A DNA stretch of 64,000 nt from an uncultured Thermanaerothrix sp. (GCF_938028735.1 NZ_CALIMF010000012.1:184760-248759), one strand, 5' to 3'; counted from the stretch's first letter, positions 44,833 to 54,310 are shown. Notes: generated by a model not told the origin, from the letters alone. Made by a program: numbers and translations.

Positions 44833-45593
44833 ATCTGGTGGATCCAATCGAGAAGAGCCTTGGCTAGTTCAACAGGAGCTTCAAGCATGGGGAGGTGGCC
44901 TACTCCTGGAAGTTCCACCCAGGTGGCTGTGCTCAGAGGCTCCAACATGGTTCGGATTCGGGTGGGGTCAATCAGCGAGTCTGCTGAACCGGTAACCACT
45001 AGGAAGGGCACATGGAGTGCGCGTAGCCATGGATTGGCGTCCTCCCGTTCGGCCATGCCGAGCAGGGCTTGAATAGCCGTCTGAGGTGAGCAGGACTGAA
45101 TGAAGAGGCGCACTTTCTCTTGAACGGCAGGCGATGATGTGAGTCGTTGCGGCATGTCCTCGAGTAAGGGGAGAATTCCTCGGTTGCGGATTTGGGCAAC
45201 GGTGTGATACCGCGATTCACGACGTGTGGATGAGTCGGGATCAGCATGCGAGGCCACCAATGCTAGACCGGCTAGGCGTTCTGGATACTGATGTGCGAAG
45301 GCCAGCGCAACATATCCTCCCATGGAATGACCAACCAAGGCGGCTTGAGGTAGATTCAAGTGATCCATAAGGTAGCACACATCATCGGCCAGTAGAGACA
45401 TTGCAAGCACATCGGCGCTGGTGGGCGATTCTCCGAAGCCGCGTAAATCCGGCAGTACCATGCGTGCGTAAGGAGCCACATGGGGGATTAGTGCATCCCA
45501 AAGGTGGCGGTTGAAAGGGAACCCATGGAGAAAGATTACAGGTAGGCCCTCCCCATGAATCTCGTAGGCCAATAGAACGGGTTGGGGGCTCAT
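44823..45593 (-). CDS. Alpha/beta hydrolase
   Basis: A 256-aa alpha/beta-hydrolase-fold enzyme. VIFLHGFPFNRHLWD is the oxyanion-hole region, VGHSMGGYVAL the nucleophile elbow with the catalytic Ser, VVTGSADSLIDP the acid region and PGVGHLPMLE the catalytic His. The set is complete, so it should be an active esterase, lactonase or related hydrolase. The start overlaps the upstream cca gene by 4 bases. The substrate is unknown. Confidence 0.88.
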   Translation of the reverse strand: MSPQPVLLAYEIHGEGLPVIFLHGFPFNRHLWDALIPHVAPYARMVLPDLRGFGESPTSADVLAMSLLADDVCYLMDHLNLPQAALVGHSMGGYVALAFAHQYPERLAGLALVASHADPDSSTRRESRYHTVAQIRNRGILPLLEDMPQRLTSSPAVQEKVRLFIQSCSPQTAIQALLGMAEREDANPWLRALHVPFLVVTGSADSLIDPTRIRTMLEPLSTATWVELPGVGHLPMLEAPVELAKALLDWIHQIHG

Positions 45594-47119
45594 GATTGAC
45601 CTCCGTTCAGAGCAGATTCCTTCCAGGCGGCTAACAGGTCCTGGGCAAGCCGCAACGCTTCCTCGCGCGTGTTGATTTCGCCGCTGGCCTGGGCTTCTCG
45701 GATTGCCTCGAGGAGCCTACCAATCAGGGGGCTTGGTGAAAGTCCCAGCACGGCCATTAGATCATTGCCTCGTAAAAGGGCAGGGGGGTGGATGGTACTG
45801 TCCTGCTGGTGCCACCAGGCTTCCATCAGTTGCTGGCAAACGGCTAATTCTTGCTTCCAAATTTCCTGGGGTAGCGTTGTGTGATAGGTGGCTAGCGTAT
45901 CAGCGAGCGAGAGCAAGCAGATATCTATGCCGGCCATGCCAACATCACGGAAGAAGCGGTAGGTGGCTCGGCGGCTGAGGCCTTCTCGTGCGTTAGCCAA
46001 GTGGTGAATACGCATGTGATGCCGAACAACTTTTACGCCGTGCTCAATCTCGTCATTGCTAAGAGCAAGGGCTCGAGCGCGCTCCTCGAAGTAAGTCTGG
46101 CTTATACGTTCGTGACCGATAAAACTCAGACGACCGTTGGGATGAGCGCCCGCACTTTCGGGTTTGCCGCTATCGTGATATGCCGCTGCTAAAAACAGCA
46201 ATGCTCTCAGGCTGCGGTTGGGGTTCAGACGTGTACTATAATGGGATATCAGTTGGGTTCGAAAGCGCCCCAGGTATAAAGTGGTGCTGCCCATTACAAG
46301 AGAAGCAGTCTTATCTTCGTTGTAATCGGCTACAAGAAGGGCAAAAAGTCGTTCCAAATAATCGAGTGTGGCAAGGGTATGCTCCCAGACATCGAACACA
46401 TGGGGGGATGGTTGGGGAACTCCCTTTAGGAGAGGCAGCTCGGGGAGAAGGTAAGGCAGTATCCCCAAGCGATCCATCAGTTGGAAGGCGGTTTTAATGT
46501 CCTCGCCCTCTAACATGCGAAAGAGCTCATCTCGCTTTCGCTCGGCAGAAACCCGATCCAGCAATGGCACGGCTTGGCGCAGTTGAGTAACAGTCTCAGG
46601 CAGTAAGTGGAACTTCAGGGCATTGGCCAGCCGTATCCCGCGCACTACACGCAACGGGTCATCTACAAAAGCGCTCTCTGAACAGGCTCGCAGGCGTTTT
46701 TCGCGCAAGTCATGAGAGCCTTTGAGGGGATCAATCAGCACATTGGGCTGGCTTACATCTACAGCCATAGCGTTGATGGTGAAATCACGGGCACGTAGGT
46801 CTTGTTCAATCCTTAATCCCCTCAGACGTGAGAAATCCAGGGTATAGGGTTGCCCGCTCTTGTTTCGCCCAAGGACGCGATAGGTCTCATGCTCCTCGTC
46901 CATGATGTAGAGAGCGGCGCCCAACGCATCGGCGACGGTGCGGGCAACAGTATGCACCTCATGGCTGACCGCAAAATCCAGGTCATGACTGGACTTTCCC
47001 AACAAAGCATCCCGTAGCGCACCACCTACCAGAAAGATGCGCCGATTGGTATGGCTCAATCGGCGTAACAGGGGGTACAGAGTGGGGATGGGGAATAAAT
47101 TCTCAAAGACAATTAACAT
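45590..47119 (-). CDS. cca: CCA tRNA nucleotidyltransferase / poly(A) polymerase family, with HD domain
   Basis: A 509-aa class II nucleotidyltransferase. FLVGGALRDALLGKSSHDLDFAV is the head with the catalytic DxD, RARDFTINAMAVD and DDPLRVVRGIRLA are the neck motifs. The C-terminal half contains an HD-type phosphohydrolase region (AAAYHDSGKP, VVRHHMRIHH), so it may both add CCA and remove cyclic phosphates. An insertion of about 30 residues near 270-300 (LVMGSTTLYLGRF) makes it longer than most. It overlaps hpt by 7 bases. Confidence 0.88.
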   Translation of the reverse strand: MLIVFENLFPIPTLYPLLRRLSHTNRRIFLVGGALRDALLGKSSHDLDFAVSHEVHTVARTVADALGAALYIMDEEHETYRVLGRNKSGQPYTLDFSRLRGLRIEQDLRARDFTINAMAVDVSQPNVLIDPLKGSHDLREKRLRACSESAFVDDPLRVVRGIRLANALKFHLLPETVTQLRQAVPLLDRVSAERKRDELFRMLEGEDIKTAFQLMDRLGILPYLLPELPLLKGVPQPSPHVFDVWEHTLATLDYLERLFALLVADYNEDKTASLVMGSTTLYLGRFRTQLISHYSTRLNPNRSLRALLFLAAAYHDSGKPESAGAHPNGRLSFIGHERISQTYFEERARALALSNDEIEHGVKVVRHHMRIHHLANAREGLSRRATYRFFRDVGMAGIDICLLSLADTLATYHTTLPQEIWKQELAVCQQLMEAWWHQQDSTIHPPALLRGNDLMAVLGLSPSPLIGRLLEAIREAQASGEINTREEALRLAQDLLAAWKESALNGGQS

Positions 47120-47691
47120 TCGTGTTGCATCCGACTTTGCTGATATTTTTCCTCATTAACGACGCCAATAAAGGGCAAGTTGCGGTAGAGTTCATCCAGG
47201 TCCAGCCCGTAGCCGAACACAAATTTGTTGGGGATGGTAAAACCGACGTACCGTAGAGGCACCTCAACTTCGCGTCGTTCGGCTTTATCTAGCAATGTGC
47301 AAACGGCTAGGCTGCGGGGGTTGCGGGCTGAGAGCAAGTTAATCACTGAAGCAAGAGTGCGACCGCTATCTATAATATCTTCAACAATCAACACATCGCA
47401 GTTTTCAATGCTGGTATTAAGGTCAAGGGTGATGCGCACCTGACCAGTGGATTGACGATTACCAGCACCATAGGAGGAAACCGCCATGAAGTCCACCATG
47501 TGGGGGATAGTCACGTGACGAATGAGGTCGGTCAGAAACATGACCCCACCGCGCAAAATACACAACAGAATCAGTTTTTCTGATCCCTTATAATCATGGC
47601 TGATTTGAGCCCCCAGTTCGGCTACTCGCTGTTGCAAGGCCTCTTCCGAGATCAGAATTTCTTCCAGAAATTCCTCATAGCCGCGGCACAT
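47113..47691 (-). CDS. hpt: Hypoxanthine phosphoribosyltransferase
   Basis: A 192-aa purine salvage enzyme making IMP or GMP from hypoxanthine or guanine and PRPP. LLCILRGGVMFLTDLIR and the PRPP loop VLIVEDIIDSGRTL are present, with FVFGYGLDLDELYRNL at the C-terminus. AGGAG lies 9 bases before ATG 47691. It links with the adenine deaminase at 29.9 kb, whose product is hypoxanthine. It is in an operon with tdk and cca. Confidence 0.93.
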   Translation of the reverse strand: MCRGYEEFLEEILISEEALQQRVAELGAQISHDYKGSEKLILLCILRGGVMFLTDLIRHVTIPHMVDFMAVSSYGAGNRQSTGQVRITLDLNTSIENCDVLIVEDIIDSGRTLASVINLLSARNPRSLAVCTLLDKAERREVEVPLRYVGFTIPNKFVFGYGLDLDELYRNLPFIGVVNEEKYQQSRMQHEC

Positions 47692-47717
47692 TGGACATAG
47701 CTCCTTGGGGTGTGGGC

Positions 47718-48290
47718 TTAGTCACGAGGAACAATATGATGTTTTCGACAACGGGCTTCGTATAGCTCAGAGGCGCCTACAATGATGACGGGATCGTTGT
47801 AATGCGCGGGTTTACCATTGACCAAGCGTTGCGTGCGGCAGGCGGGTTCGCCGCACACCATACAGATGGCTTGTAGTTTATCTACTCGCTCGGCCTGTGC
47901 CATCAGGATAGGCATGCATCCAAAAGGTTCTCCCCGGAAGTCGGTGTCTAATCCGGCCACGATGACCCGAACGCCGCGATTGGCCAGGTCTTGGACTAAA
48001 CTGACAATGGCCTCATCAAAAAACTGGGCCTCATCAATTCCTACCACGGTTGTTTCAGGATCAAGATATTTGAGAATGTCACTGGCTTTTTCAATAGGGA
48101 TAGCGTCGAAAGCCGTTCCAGCGTGAGAGGTGACCTGTTCATTGCCGTAGCGCTGGTCTATCGCGGGTTTGAAGACTTGCACTTTTTGGCGGGCAATGGT
48201 AGCACGGCGTAGCCGCCTTATTAATTCATCCGTTTTTCCACTAAACATGGAGCCGGTAATGACTTCTACTGAGCCAACCTCATGTTTCAT
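47718..48290 (-). CDS. tdk: Thymidine kinase
   Basis: A 190-aa type II thymidine kinase. [17 protein letters not shown] is the P-loop, GIDEAQFF the Walker B equivalent and [14 protein letters not shown] with a late Cys forms the structural zinc site. ATG 48290 has AAGGAG 7 bases upstream; the longer frame from 48308 covers it. It leads a nucleotide-salvage set with hpt. Confidence 0.93.
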   Translation of the reverse strand: MKHEVGSVEVITGSMFSGKTDELIRRLRRATIARQKVQVFKPAIDQRYGNEQVTSHAGTAFDAIPIEKASDILKYLDPETTVVGIDEAQFFDEAIVSLVQDLANRGVRVIVAGLDTDFRGEPFGCMPILMAQAERVDKLQAICMVCGEPACRTQRLVNGKPAHYNDPVIIVGASELYEARCRKHHIVPRD

Positions 48291-48373
48291 GTACTGCTCC
48301 TTGGGCAAGGGGTATGGGCTGAAGTTATTCTGATTTTAACCCAATCCATCAACGTTCTGAGAACAAAGCGGGT

Positions 48374-48412
48374 AAAAAAATCAGGCAGACGCGATGCTAC
48401 GTCTGCCTGATT
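48374..48412 (-). terminator. Rho-independent terminator of the L21-L27-L31 operon
   Basis: On the minus strand AATCAGGCAGACG (48412-48400) pairs with CGTCTGCCTGATT (48391-48379), a perfect 13-bp stem with an 8-base loop, followed by a run of seven T (48380-48374). It lies 18 bases after the rpmE stop. Confidence 0.88.
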
Positions 48413-48430
48413 GGCGTCTCGTATCTGAGC

Positions 48431-48907
48431 CTAAACAGTAATTTCTTCCGCAGCAGAGGGGAGGGTATAACCCAACTGGCGCAGGCGTTTCTTGAGATTT
48501 ATCAGGGATTGGCGACCAAATCCTTCGATCGCCAATAGCGCTGCTTCCCCCTCGGCCAGTTTCTCAAGCACTTGCCCCACGGTGGTCAGCCCTGCTTTCT
48601 CGAGGGCTTCGGTTGGACGAGTTCCAAGGTTAAGGTCCGCAATGGGCCGATTAGGCGAGGTGCGCTCCTGCTCACGGGCCTTTTGAGTTTCGACATACTC
48701 CTGGCGGGCTTGCAGGCGTTTATAAAAGCGGTCTACCTGCCCTTCTATATCCAGGATGCGTTGTTGCTGCCCTGTGAAAAACGGGTGACACTTTGAGCAA
48801 ACCTCAGTGTGAATTTCCTTTTTCGTTGAACCCGTCACCCAAGTGTTGCCACAGGCGCAGATGACTCGGGCGTCGGGGTAGAACGTCGGATGGATGTCTT
48901 TTTTCAT
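48431..48907 (-). CDS. rpmE: Ribosomal protein L31 fused to an RNA polymerase alpha-CTD-like domain
   Basis: A 158-aa protein. Residues 1-65 are L31 of the zinc-binding type: MKKDIHPTFYPD, then C17-x-C19 and C37-x-x-C40 in CSKCHPFFTG. A charged linker (66-90) leads to residues 91-150, where LNLGTRPTEALEKAGLTTVG and IEGFGRQSLINLKKRLRQLG match the helix-hairpin-helix fold of the alpha C-terminal domain, keeping the Arg265 and Ser299 positions (R97, S134) but not Asn268 (E100). Normal L31 is 65-90 aa. ATG 48907 follows AGGAAGG; the longer frame adds 7 residues. It is the last gene of the ribosomal operon. Confidence 0.88.
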   Translation of the reverse strand: MKKDIHPTFYPDARVICACGNTWVTGSTKKEIHTEVCSKCHPFFTGQQQRILDIEGQVDRFYKRLQARQEYVETQKAREQERTSPNRPIADLNLGTRPTEALEKAGLTTVGQVLEKLAEGEAALLAIEGFGRQSLINLKKRLRQLGYTLPSAAEEITV

Positions 48908-48963
48908 GTTAGCCTTCCTGTCTCGCAAATTAGGGAGCCGTTAGCTTGAGGCCAAGATTGGCT

Positions 48964-49230
48964 TCAGGTTTCGGCTACGACCGGGACCACGCTGACGCGC
49001 TTGCGCCCTCCCGGTAATGTTTCAAATACCACCACGCCGTCGGCAGTTGCGAAGAGCGTATCATCTTTGCCGATGTCAACATTTAAGCCAGGTTTAATTC
49101 GGGTACCACGTTGCCGAACGAGGATATTTCCTGCTAACACATACTGTCCGGCAAAGCGCTTTACGCCCAAGCGCTGGGAATTGCTATCACGACCGTTTCG
49201 GCTGGAACCGCCACCTTTCTTGTGTGCCAT
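48964..49230 (-). CDS. rpmA: Ribosomal protein L27
   Basis: An 88-aa L27: [20 protein letters not shown] is the flexible N-terminus that reaches the peptidyl transferase centre, followed by [22 protein letters not shown] 49230 is 4 bases past the rplU stop on the minus strand. There is no cleavable N-terminal extension of the Firmicutes kind; the 6 extra residues of the longer frame do not resemble one. Confidence 0.96.
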   Translation of the reverse strand: MAHKKGGGSSRNGRDSNSQRLGVKRFAGQYVLAGNILVRQRGTRIKPGLNVDIGKDDTLFATADGVVVFETLPGGRKRVSVVPVVAET

Positions 49231-49234
49231 AGGA

Positions 49235-49555
49235 CTACTCCACCACAATAGAATTCACTAAAAGGCGTGTATACTGCTGGCGATGCCCCGTCTTGACGCG
49301 GTAGCGCTTCTTGGGGCGATACTTGAAGACAATGATCTTGGGGCCCTTGAAGTGCTCCTGAATAGTTGCTTCAACTCGGGCACCAGGTACGGTGGGGGTG
49401 CCAACCCGCACCCGATTGTCTTCGGCTACCAGCAGGACCTGATCAAGCACAACCTGGTCGCCAACTTCGCCAGAGAGGCGATCAACCTCAAGGGTTGTTC
49501 CCTCTGCAACTTTGTACTGCTTACCGCCACTTTCAATAACCGCGTATCTCACCAT
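49235..49555 (-). CDS. rplU: Ribosomal protein L21
   Basis: A 106-aa L21 with [13 protein letters not shown] at the N-terminus and [20 protein letters not shown] at the C-terminus, the rRNA-binding part. It is first in the rplU-rpmA-rpmE operon and is read from the promoter near 49.7 kb, leaving a leader of about 120 bases with a GCCCC/GGGGC hairpin that might be an autoregulatory site. Confidence 0.95.
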   Translation of the reverse strand: MVRYAVIESGGKQYKVAEGTTLEVDRLSGEVGDQVVLDQVLLVAEDNRVRVGTPTVPGARVEATIQEHFKGPKIIVFKYRPKKRYRVKTGHRQQYTRLLVNSIVVE

Positions 49556-49681
49556 TCCTCATCTCCAATCTTCACTTCGCCAAACCACACGCGCTTTCCA
49601 AAACGCTTGTGTTCGGGGAAGTTGGGGATATTATGACATGCGCAAGCCCCAGCGATCATGCCGGGGCGTCGGCAGGGTAAT

Positions 49682-49711
49682 ATTATACCTGAGTGGATCT
49701 TAATCTGTCAA
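49682..49711 (-). promoter_or_regulatory. Promoter of the rplU-rpmA-rpmE operon
   Basis: On the minus strand TTGACA (49711-49706), an 18-base spacer and TATAAT (49687-49682) form a consensus promoter. The -35 box lies inside the last codons of selB, so the ribosomal operon is initiated within the end of the upstream gene. Confidence 0.8.
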
Positions 49712-51628
49712 CGTTTGAACTGCCAGTTTCTCGCCGTGTGGAGTGAGAATGCGCACGTCCTCATTGCGCTGGGTGATGCCAAGCGTATCCAAATGTTCCA
49801 AAAATGCCAGGGCAAAGCGTCGAGAGGTTTGAAAATGATCACGAAATTGTGCCACACTAAGGGTGGAATAAGATTTTAGATGGGTTACTACAAATCGCAG
49901 CATGGTCTGATAATCCGCCTTACGGAAGACCACTTGATCAGAAACAGCAACGAGGGTGCCGTTTTCGATCAATAGATTATATATCTCATCGCCTACCATT
50001 TCGATGCATTCACGAACGGCCGGGGGCGAATAGGGATGCTCAGCGAAACGTTTTAAGAGTGCTTCTACCCGGGCATATTGTTGGGGGGCTAGTTGCACTT
50101 GATGTTGGGGATGGGCAATCATTTGCCGAAATTCACGCAAAAGCCCAGTGGTTAACCATCGAGCAAGAAGGGCCTGGAAAAGCGCGGGAGAAAGCTGCAA
50201 GCGGCTACGCAGTGCCTCGCGGGGAAGGCCCGGTCGTAAAGGGTACTGGCGGTGATAGTATTGCACTTCATTCAAGGCTTTAGCTTCCAATGTTTCCCAT
50301 TGCTCCAGAGTGAGCAGGAATGTCTCGTCACTGGCGGGGGTGGTTGGCTCAAGTACGACCAAACGCGTTTTCGCTTCAGGCGCTTGAAGGATAGATTGGA
50401 CTGTCTCGGCATTAAGGCCAGTACGCTTTATGGCCTCAGATAAGGGCATTGGGCCAGCAGTTTGAAGTGCGTGTAGTAGTAGCTCATCCGGGGTTCCCCG
50501 GCTTAGTGCTACAAGACGTTCCAAGACTCGGGGATCAAAACGACGATGACGGTGTTGGGGGTGGGGGTCAAGCACAATGCCTCCCCCGATAGTTTCGCCT
50601 GGTGAAGGTCGGCGCAGGATAAAGCGATCCCCGCGTACAGCAACAATTGGAGAGCGCAGTTCCAGTTGGACCCAACCCTCTTCTCCGGGTTGAAGGATTT
50701 CGGTGCCCAGCACGCGAACGCGCGCTAACACCTCGCTAGTTCCCAGAAATAACTTAACTTCGGTGTTGTGCTGGAGTGGGGTGTGAGAATCCGGGATTAG
50801 ACGGCACTGGGCATCTAGGCGTTGGGTTGAGTCAAACGAGCCAGGAAAAGTAAGTACATCACCACGTCGAATCTGTCCCACTTCAACACCAGTAATGTTA
50901 ACAGCAGTGCGGCTACCTGGAAGTGCCCGCTGGGTCTTCTGTTTGTGGGTTTGCAACCCGCGAATGCGTCCCCTCAGCCCGGCAGGGAGAATTTCAACTT
51001 CGTCTCCCACGTTTAGGCTTCCGTCTAGCAATGTTCCTGTAACGATTGTGCCAAATCCCACGATGGAAAAGACCCGATCTATTGGCAAGCGCGGTTTTCC
51101 TAGGTTGGGTCGAGGAGGGGTGTCTTCGAGGATATGGCTAAGTGTTTCAACCAGTGCGTCCAAACCGGCACGAGTGCGGGCTGAAACGCGCACCACCGGT
51201 GCATCCTGAAGGACTGTGCCCCTGACAGCGTCGCGAACGTCACCCTCAACGAGATCAAGCCACTCGGGGGTGTCTACAAGATCTATCTTAGTCAAAACGA
51301 TGACGCCACGTTTGATGCCAAGCAAGTCCAGGATGGTCAGATGTTCACGGGTTTGCGGCATCACCCCCTCATCGGCAGCAACAACCAGCAGAGCTGCATC
51401 AATGCCGCCTACGCCAGCAAGCATGTTCTCTATGAAATCACGATGGCCGGGTACGTCAATAATACCAACCTGCTCGCCGTTGGGCAGAGTAAGCCAAGCA
51501 AAGCCCAAATCAATGGTCATTTCCCGTTCCCGCTCTTCTTTGAGGCGGTCAGGATGGGTGCCCGTCAGAGCCGCTACCAAAGTGGACTTGCCGTGATCTA
51601 CATGACCAGCGGTACCAATAACGTGCAT
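49700..51628 (-). CDS. selB: Selenocysteine-specific elongation factor SelB
   Basis: A 642-aa translation GTPase that brings Sec-tRNA to UGA codons with a SECIS. GTAGHVDHGKSTLV (G1), DVPGHRDFIENM (G3) and LTKIDL (G4) are intact, and domains 2 and 3 follow. The C-terminal 250 residues hold winged-helix repeats, for example ALRSRLQLSPALFQALL and VAQFRDHFQTSRRFALAF, that bind the SECIS hairpin. ATG 51628 fits the family; the longer open frame adds 56 unrelated residues overlapping the upstream gene. No selA, selD, selC or evident selenoprotein was seen in this window. Confidence 0.93.
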   Translation of the reverse strand: MHVIGTAGHVDHGKSTLVAALTGTHPDRLKEEREREMTIDLGFAWLTLPNGEQVGIIDVPGHRDFIENMLAGVGGIDAALLVVAADEGVMPQTREHLTILDLLGIKRGVIVLTKIDLVDTPEWLDLVEGDVRDAVRGTVLQDAPVVRVSARTRAGLDALVETLSHILEDTPPRPNLGKPRLPIDRVFSIVGFGTIVTGTLLDGSLNVGDEVEILPAGLRGRIRGLQTHKQKTQRALPGSRTAVNITGVEVGQIRRGDVLTFPGSFDSTQRLDAQCRLIPDSHTPLQHNTEVKLFLGTSEVLARVRVLGTEILQPGEEGWVQLELRSPIVAVRGDRFILRRPSPGETIGGGIVLDPHPQHRHRRFDPRVLERLVALSRGTPDELLLHALQTAGPMPLSEAIKRTGLNAETVQSILQAPEAKTRLVVLEPTTPASDETFLLTLEQWETLEAKALNEVQYYHRQYPLRPGLPREALRSRLQLSPALFQALLARWLTTGLLREFRQMIAHPQHQVQLAPQQYARVEALLKRFAEHPYSPPAVRECIEMVGDEIYNLLIENGTLVAVSDQVVFRKADYQTMLRFVVTHLKSYSTLSVAQFRDHFQTSRRFALAFLEHLDTLGITQRNEDVRILTPHGEKLAVQTLTD

Positions 51629-51641
51629 GGTGGTCGTTAGC

Positions 51642-52820
51642 CTAAGGAAGTTTCCCTTGCAATTGTTCGTACGTCTCCAGCAATTCGCGGGAGAAAGCCA
51701 GCAATTTTTGTAATCGTTTATGGGTCTCTTCTGTGAGCATTGCGATGGAGTCTTGCATGTCCTGGGAGAGGTCTTCAATGGTAATGAGGCGCTCACTTAG
51801 TTGGTTGATTTGGCGGCTCAAATCACGGTTTTGTTCCTCCTGCACCAACAGATAGTTGGCCCATCGTTTTTGGTCATCGGCTTTGAAACTTGCCCACTCC
51901 TGGCGAAAGCGGTCTTCAACCAAGCGTTGCATTTCGGTGATCTCATTAATGCGCCGTTCAAAACGAGCGGTGATCTCTTCAAAAGCCTCTTGAGCGCGCT
52001 TTAATGAGCGGTGAGTGGCTTCCAGAGATTGAATCTGGGCATCTAGGTTAGTGGCTATGGCCTCAATTTCTTCGAAACGAGATTGCCACTCCTTCCAAGT
52101 GCGTTCACGTTCAAGGGCCAGCATGTTCTGTTTGTCCATAAAGGCAATTTGACTTTGTTTCCTTTCGTTCTCGGCGGCAAGCAACTCGGCGATGCGTGCT
52201 TCTAATTTTCGCTGGGCGTCTCCTATCACATCCATCTTGCCCCGTTGCTCATCCAGGCGCTTGCGCATAGCCGCTACTTCGCCCTGAAGATCAATTATCC
52301 GTTTGGTATCTTGACGTTGGTTTTCTTCCAACAACTTCTGCTGGCGCCGGAACTCTTCCTCGGCACGCTGGTACTGCCCAACTTGTTGCTCCAGAGCATC
52401 CACTAACCGGCTCAAGCGATTCTCTTCTTCGATGCGCGCCTGAAGGTTTTTACGAAGTTCGGGGATCGCATCCAACCCTCTACGAACCTCTGCAATGGCT
52501 TTGTTAAGAGTTTCGAGGTCAGCTAGACGCATACGCTCTACTTCACGGTCGCGTTCGGCCCGCTGTTTTTCCAGATCCTGAATCATACGCGTCAGCTCAA
52601 CACGCACCTGGGCAATGGCCGTTTCTATTTGATCAAATCGAGTCAGGCTGGCGCCCAGTCGTGCTAGTTCTCCTTCCAGCGTAGTGAGTTGTTGGAGTAA
52701 GCGGGGCTGCCCTTCTTCTAAATCTGCTACACGTTCCTGAAGGGTAGCAATTAGTACTTTATCCTTGCGGCGTTCCTCTTCAAGCCAGTCCAGGCGCTTA
52801 ATGAGTTGCTCAAGATCCAT
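51642..52820 (-). CDS. Long coiled-coil protein
   Basis: A 392-aa protein that is almost entirely heptad coiled coil, rich in Glu, Gln, Arg and Leu from the first residues (LEQLIKRLDWLEEERRKDK) to near residue 375. There is no signal peptide, membrane helix or ATP site, so it is not a complete SMC protein. Its stop lies 13 bases before selB, with which it may be co-transcribed. It might serve as a structural or scaffold protein; no function is assigned. Confidence 0.7.
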   Translation of the reverse strand: MDLEQLIKRLDWLEEERRKDKVLIATLQERVADLEEGQPRLLQQLTTLEGELARLGASLTRFDQIETAIAQVRVELTRMIQDLEKQRAERDREVERMRLADLETLNKAIAEVRRGLDAIPELRKNLQARIEEENRLSRLVDALEQQVGQYQRAEEEFRRQQKLLEENQRQDTKRIIDLQGEVAAMRKRLDEQRGKMDVIGDAQRKLEARIAELLAAENERKQSQIAFMDKQNMLALERERTWKEWQSRFEEIEAIATNLDAQIQSLEATHRSLKRAQEAFEEITARFERRINEITEMQRLVEDRFRQEWASFKADDQKRWANYLLVQEEQNRDLSRQINQLSERLITIEDLSQDMQDSIAMLTEETHKRLQKLLAFSRELLETYEQLQGKLP

Positions 52821-52909
52821 TGGATGGTCCTTTCAGCGCGCAGTGTGATCAAGATTAATAAGTAAGGCTAGCCAATTATAGTCAGATTTTGAGGCTAATT
52901 TTTAGGAAT

Positions 52910-54310
52910 CTAGCGAGCTAGATTGAGAAAACTCCGTGCGACTTGCCAAGCCGGTTGGAGAAAAAAGCCAGGGAGCAGACCTAGGCCCAGCAATCCAATT
53001 ATGGCGATCAAGGTCAACCCGTCAAATGTCTGGGGATTTTCGCTGGGGGAAACAACAGTTTCTTCCGATGGTCGCAGGGCATAACTAAACAGACGGATGC
53101 CATTAATCAGAAAGAGGAGATTGCCCAGAAGGGCACCGATCATAGCCGATGATGACTGCTGGGCCAGAGCAAAAAGAATGCCCTGACGCGCTGGAAAGCT
53201 GGCCAGTAGGGGCAATCCGCCTAGAGAAGAATAGCCCATCAAGAACCCCAACGAGGTCCAACTCGCTGGTGCAAGCCGTTCAGGGGGGAGCGGTAATATC
53301 TTGTTGTGTGAGTGCTGAAGATTAGCGAGGCAGTGGGCGATTAAGAATAACCCCAGAATGCGTGCTGGGAGGGTCTCTAGGAACAAGGTGACCCCCTGGA
53401 ACGTTCCTAGCGAAAGAGCAATAAGGCCAAAGCCCGAGTCAAAAATGAGGCCCAATCCCCATACTCGCCTAAGGTCAGTGACAAAGAAAGTCCATAGACC
53501 CGCTAACAGAACCATGAGCCAGCCAACCAGTTGCAAGCCAGCGCTAACGGGAGCAACAGTTCGGATCCAGGGAAAACTGTTGAAAAAATCTATCACAATC
53601 AGGAACGATGAGGTGGAGACCAGGCTGAGAAAAAAGCCGGTAGGAAAGAGTGGGTTATCCTGAGGGAGCATGATTGCCCAAGTATGGAAGGGAAAAACAG
53701 CTAGCCACAGGGCAAAGCCTAATCCCACCATTAGAATAGCGGGCAGAACGGTCTCGATTTTCTGAGGTACCCCTTCCACTTGTCCTAATACCCATCCCCC
53801 GATGAGAAGAAGCGGAAGGGCCAGGGATTGAAGCGTTAAGAAGCGTAGAGTGGCTCGGGGTGAGGCTTGGTTAGGGGGAAGTAGGGCAGGGATGCTAATT
53901 ATGATGGCAAGTTCAATAAGGGGCGCGGAATAGATAAAAGGCTCCACCGCCAGTGCTGCGATCATCAAAACCAGTGAAGCGAGTCCATGGGGGATGAAAA
54001 AAGAAGAGACGTTGTGCCGTGTTGCGCCCAAGAACCACAGGGCACTGGAGCCGTAGAAAAGCACTAAGAGAGGGCGGTCGGTACCCGCCAGACGTAGTTG
54101 CCGCCCCAGAACCGTCAGTACCGGTGACAATTCAAGCGTCCATCCCCCCAGACGTAGTGTGCCGCCTACAGGCAAAATTGCAGCGGCTAAAGCGAGAAGG
54201 ATGCACAGCCCTATTGACATTCCAGTTGTCAGACGCTGGTGTTGGCGCAGAAACCATAATCCAATTGCACTGATCAGCGGCAGGATGATCCAAAGCCATG
54301 CGGTGCTCAT
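52910..54310 (-). CDS. Antiporter-like membrane subunit, NuoN/HyfF type (divergent)
   Basis: A 466-aa protein with about 13 membrane helices and the general layout of NuoL/M/N and Mrp antiporter subunits. FPFHTWAIMLPQDNPLFPTGFF aligns with the family block (PFHxWLPDA). The lysine that normally precedes this block is not seen (FALWLAVFPF), while a Glu lies in the likely TM5 (SAPLIELAIIIS). It is the third of a three-gene set without any hydrophilic NADH or hydrogenase subunit. It may be a solitary ion-translocating module. Confidence 0.7.
   Translation of the reverse strand: MSTAWLWIILPLISAIGLWFLRQHQRLTTGMSIGLCILLALAAAILPVGGTLRLGGWTLELSPVLTVLGRQLRLAGTDRPLLVLFYGSSALWFLGATRHNVSSFFIPHGLASLVLMIAALAVEPFIYSAPLIELAIIISIPALLPPNQASPRATLRFLTLQSLALPLLLIGGWVLGQVEGVPQKIETVLPAILMVGLGFALWLAVFPFHTWAIMLPQDNPLFPTGFFLSLVSTSSFLIVIDFFNSFPWIRTVAPVSAGLQLVGWLMVLLAGLWTFFVTDLRRVWGLGLIFDSGFGLIALSLGTFQGVTLFLETLPARILGLFLIAHCLANLQHSHNKILPLPPERLAPASWTSLGFLMGYSSLGGLPLLASFPARQGILFALAQQSSSAMIGALLGNLLFLINGIRLFSYALRPSEETVVSPSENPQTFDGLTLIAIIGLLGLGLLPGFFLQPAWQVARSFLNLAR

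Noticed and set aside
51629..51796. Upstream extension of selB
   Set aside because: It overlaps the coiled-coil gene and has no family resemblance; SelB begins at MHVIGTAGHVDHG.
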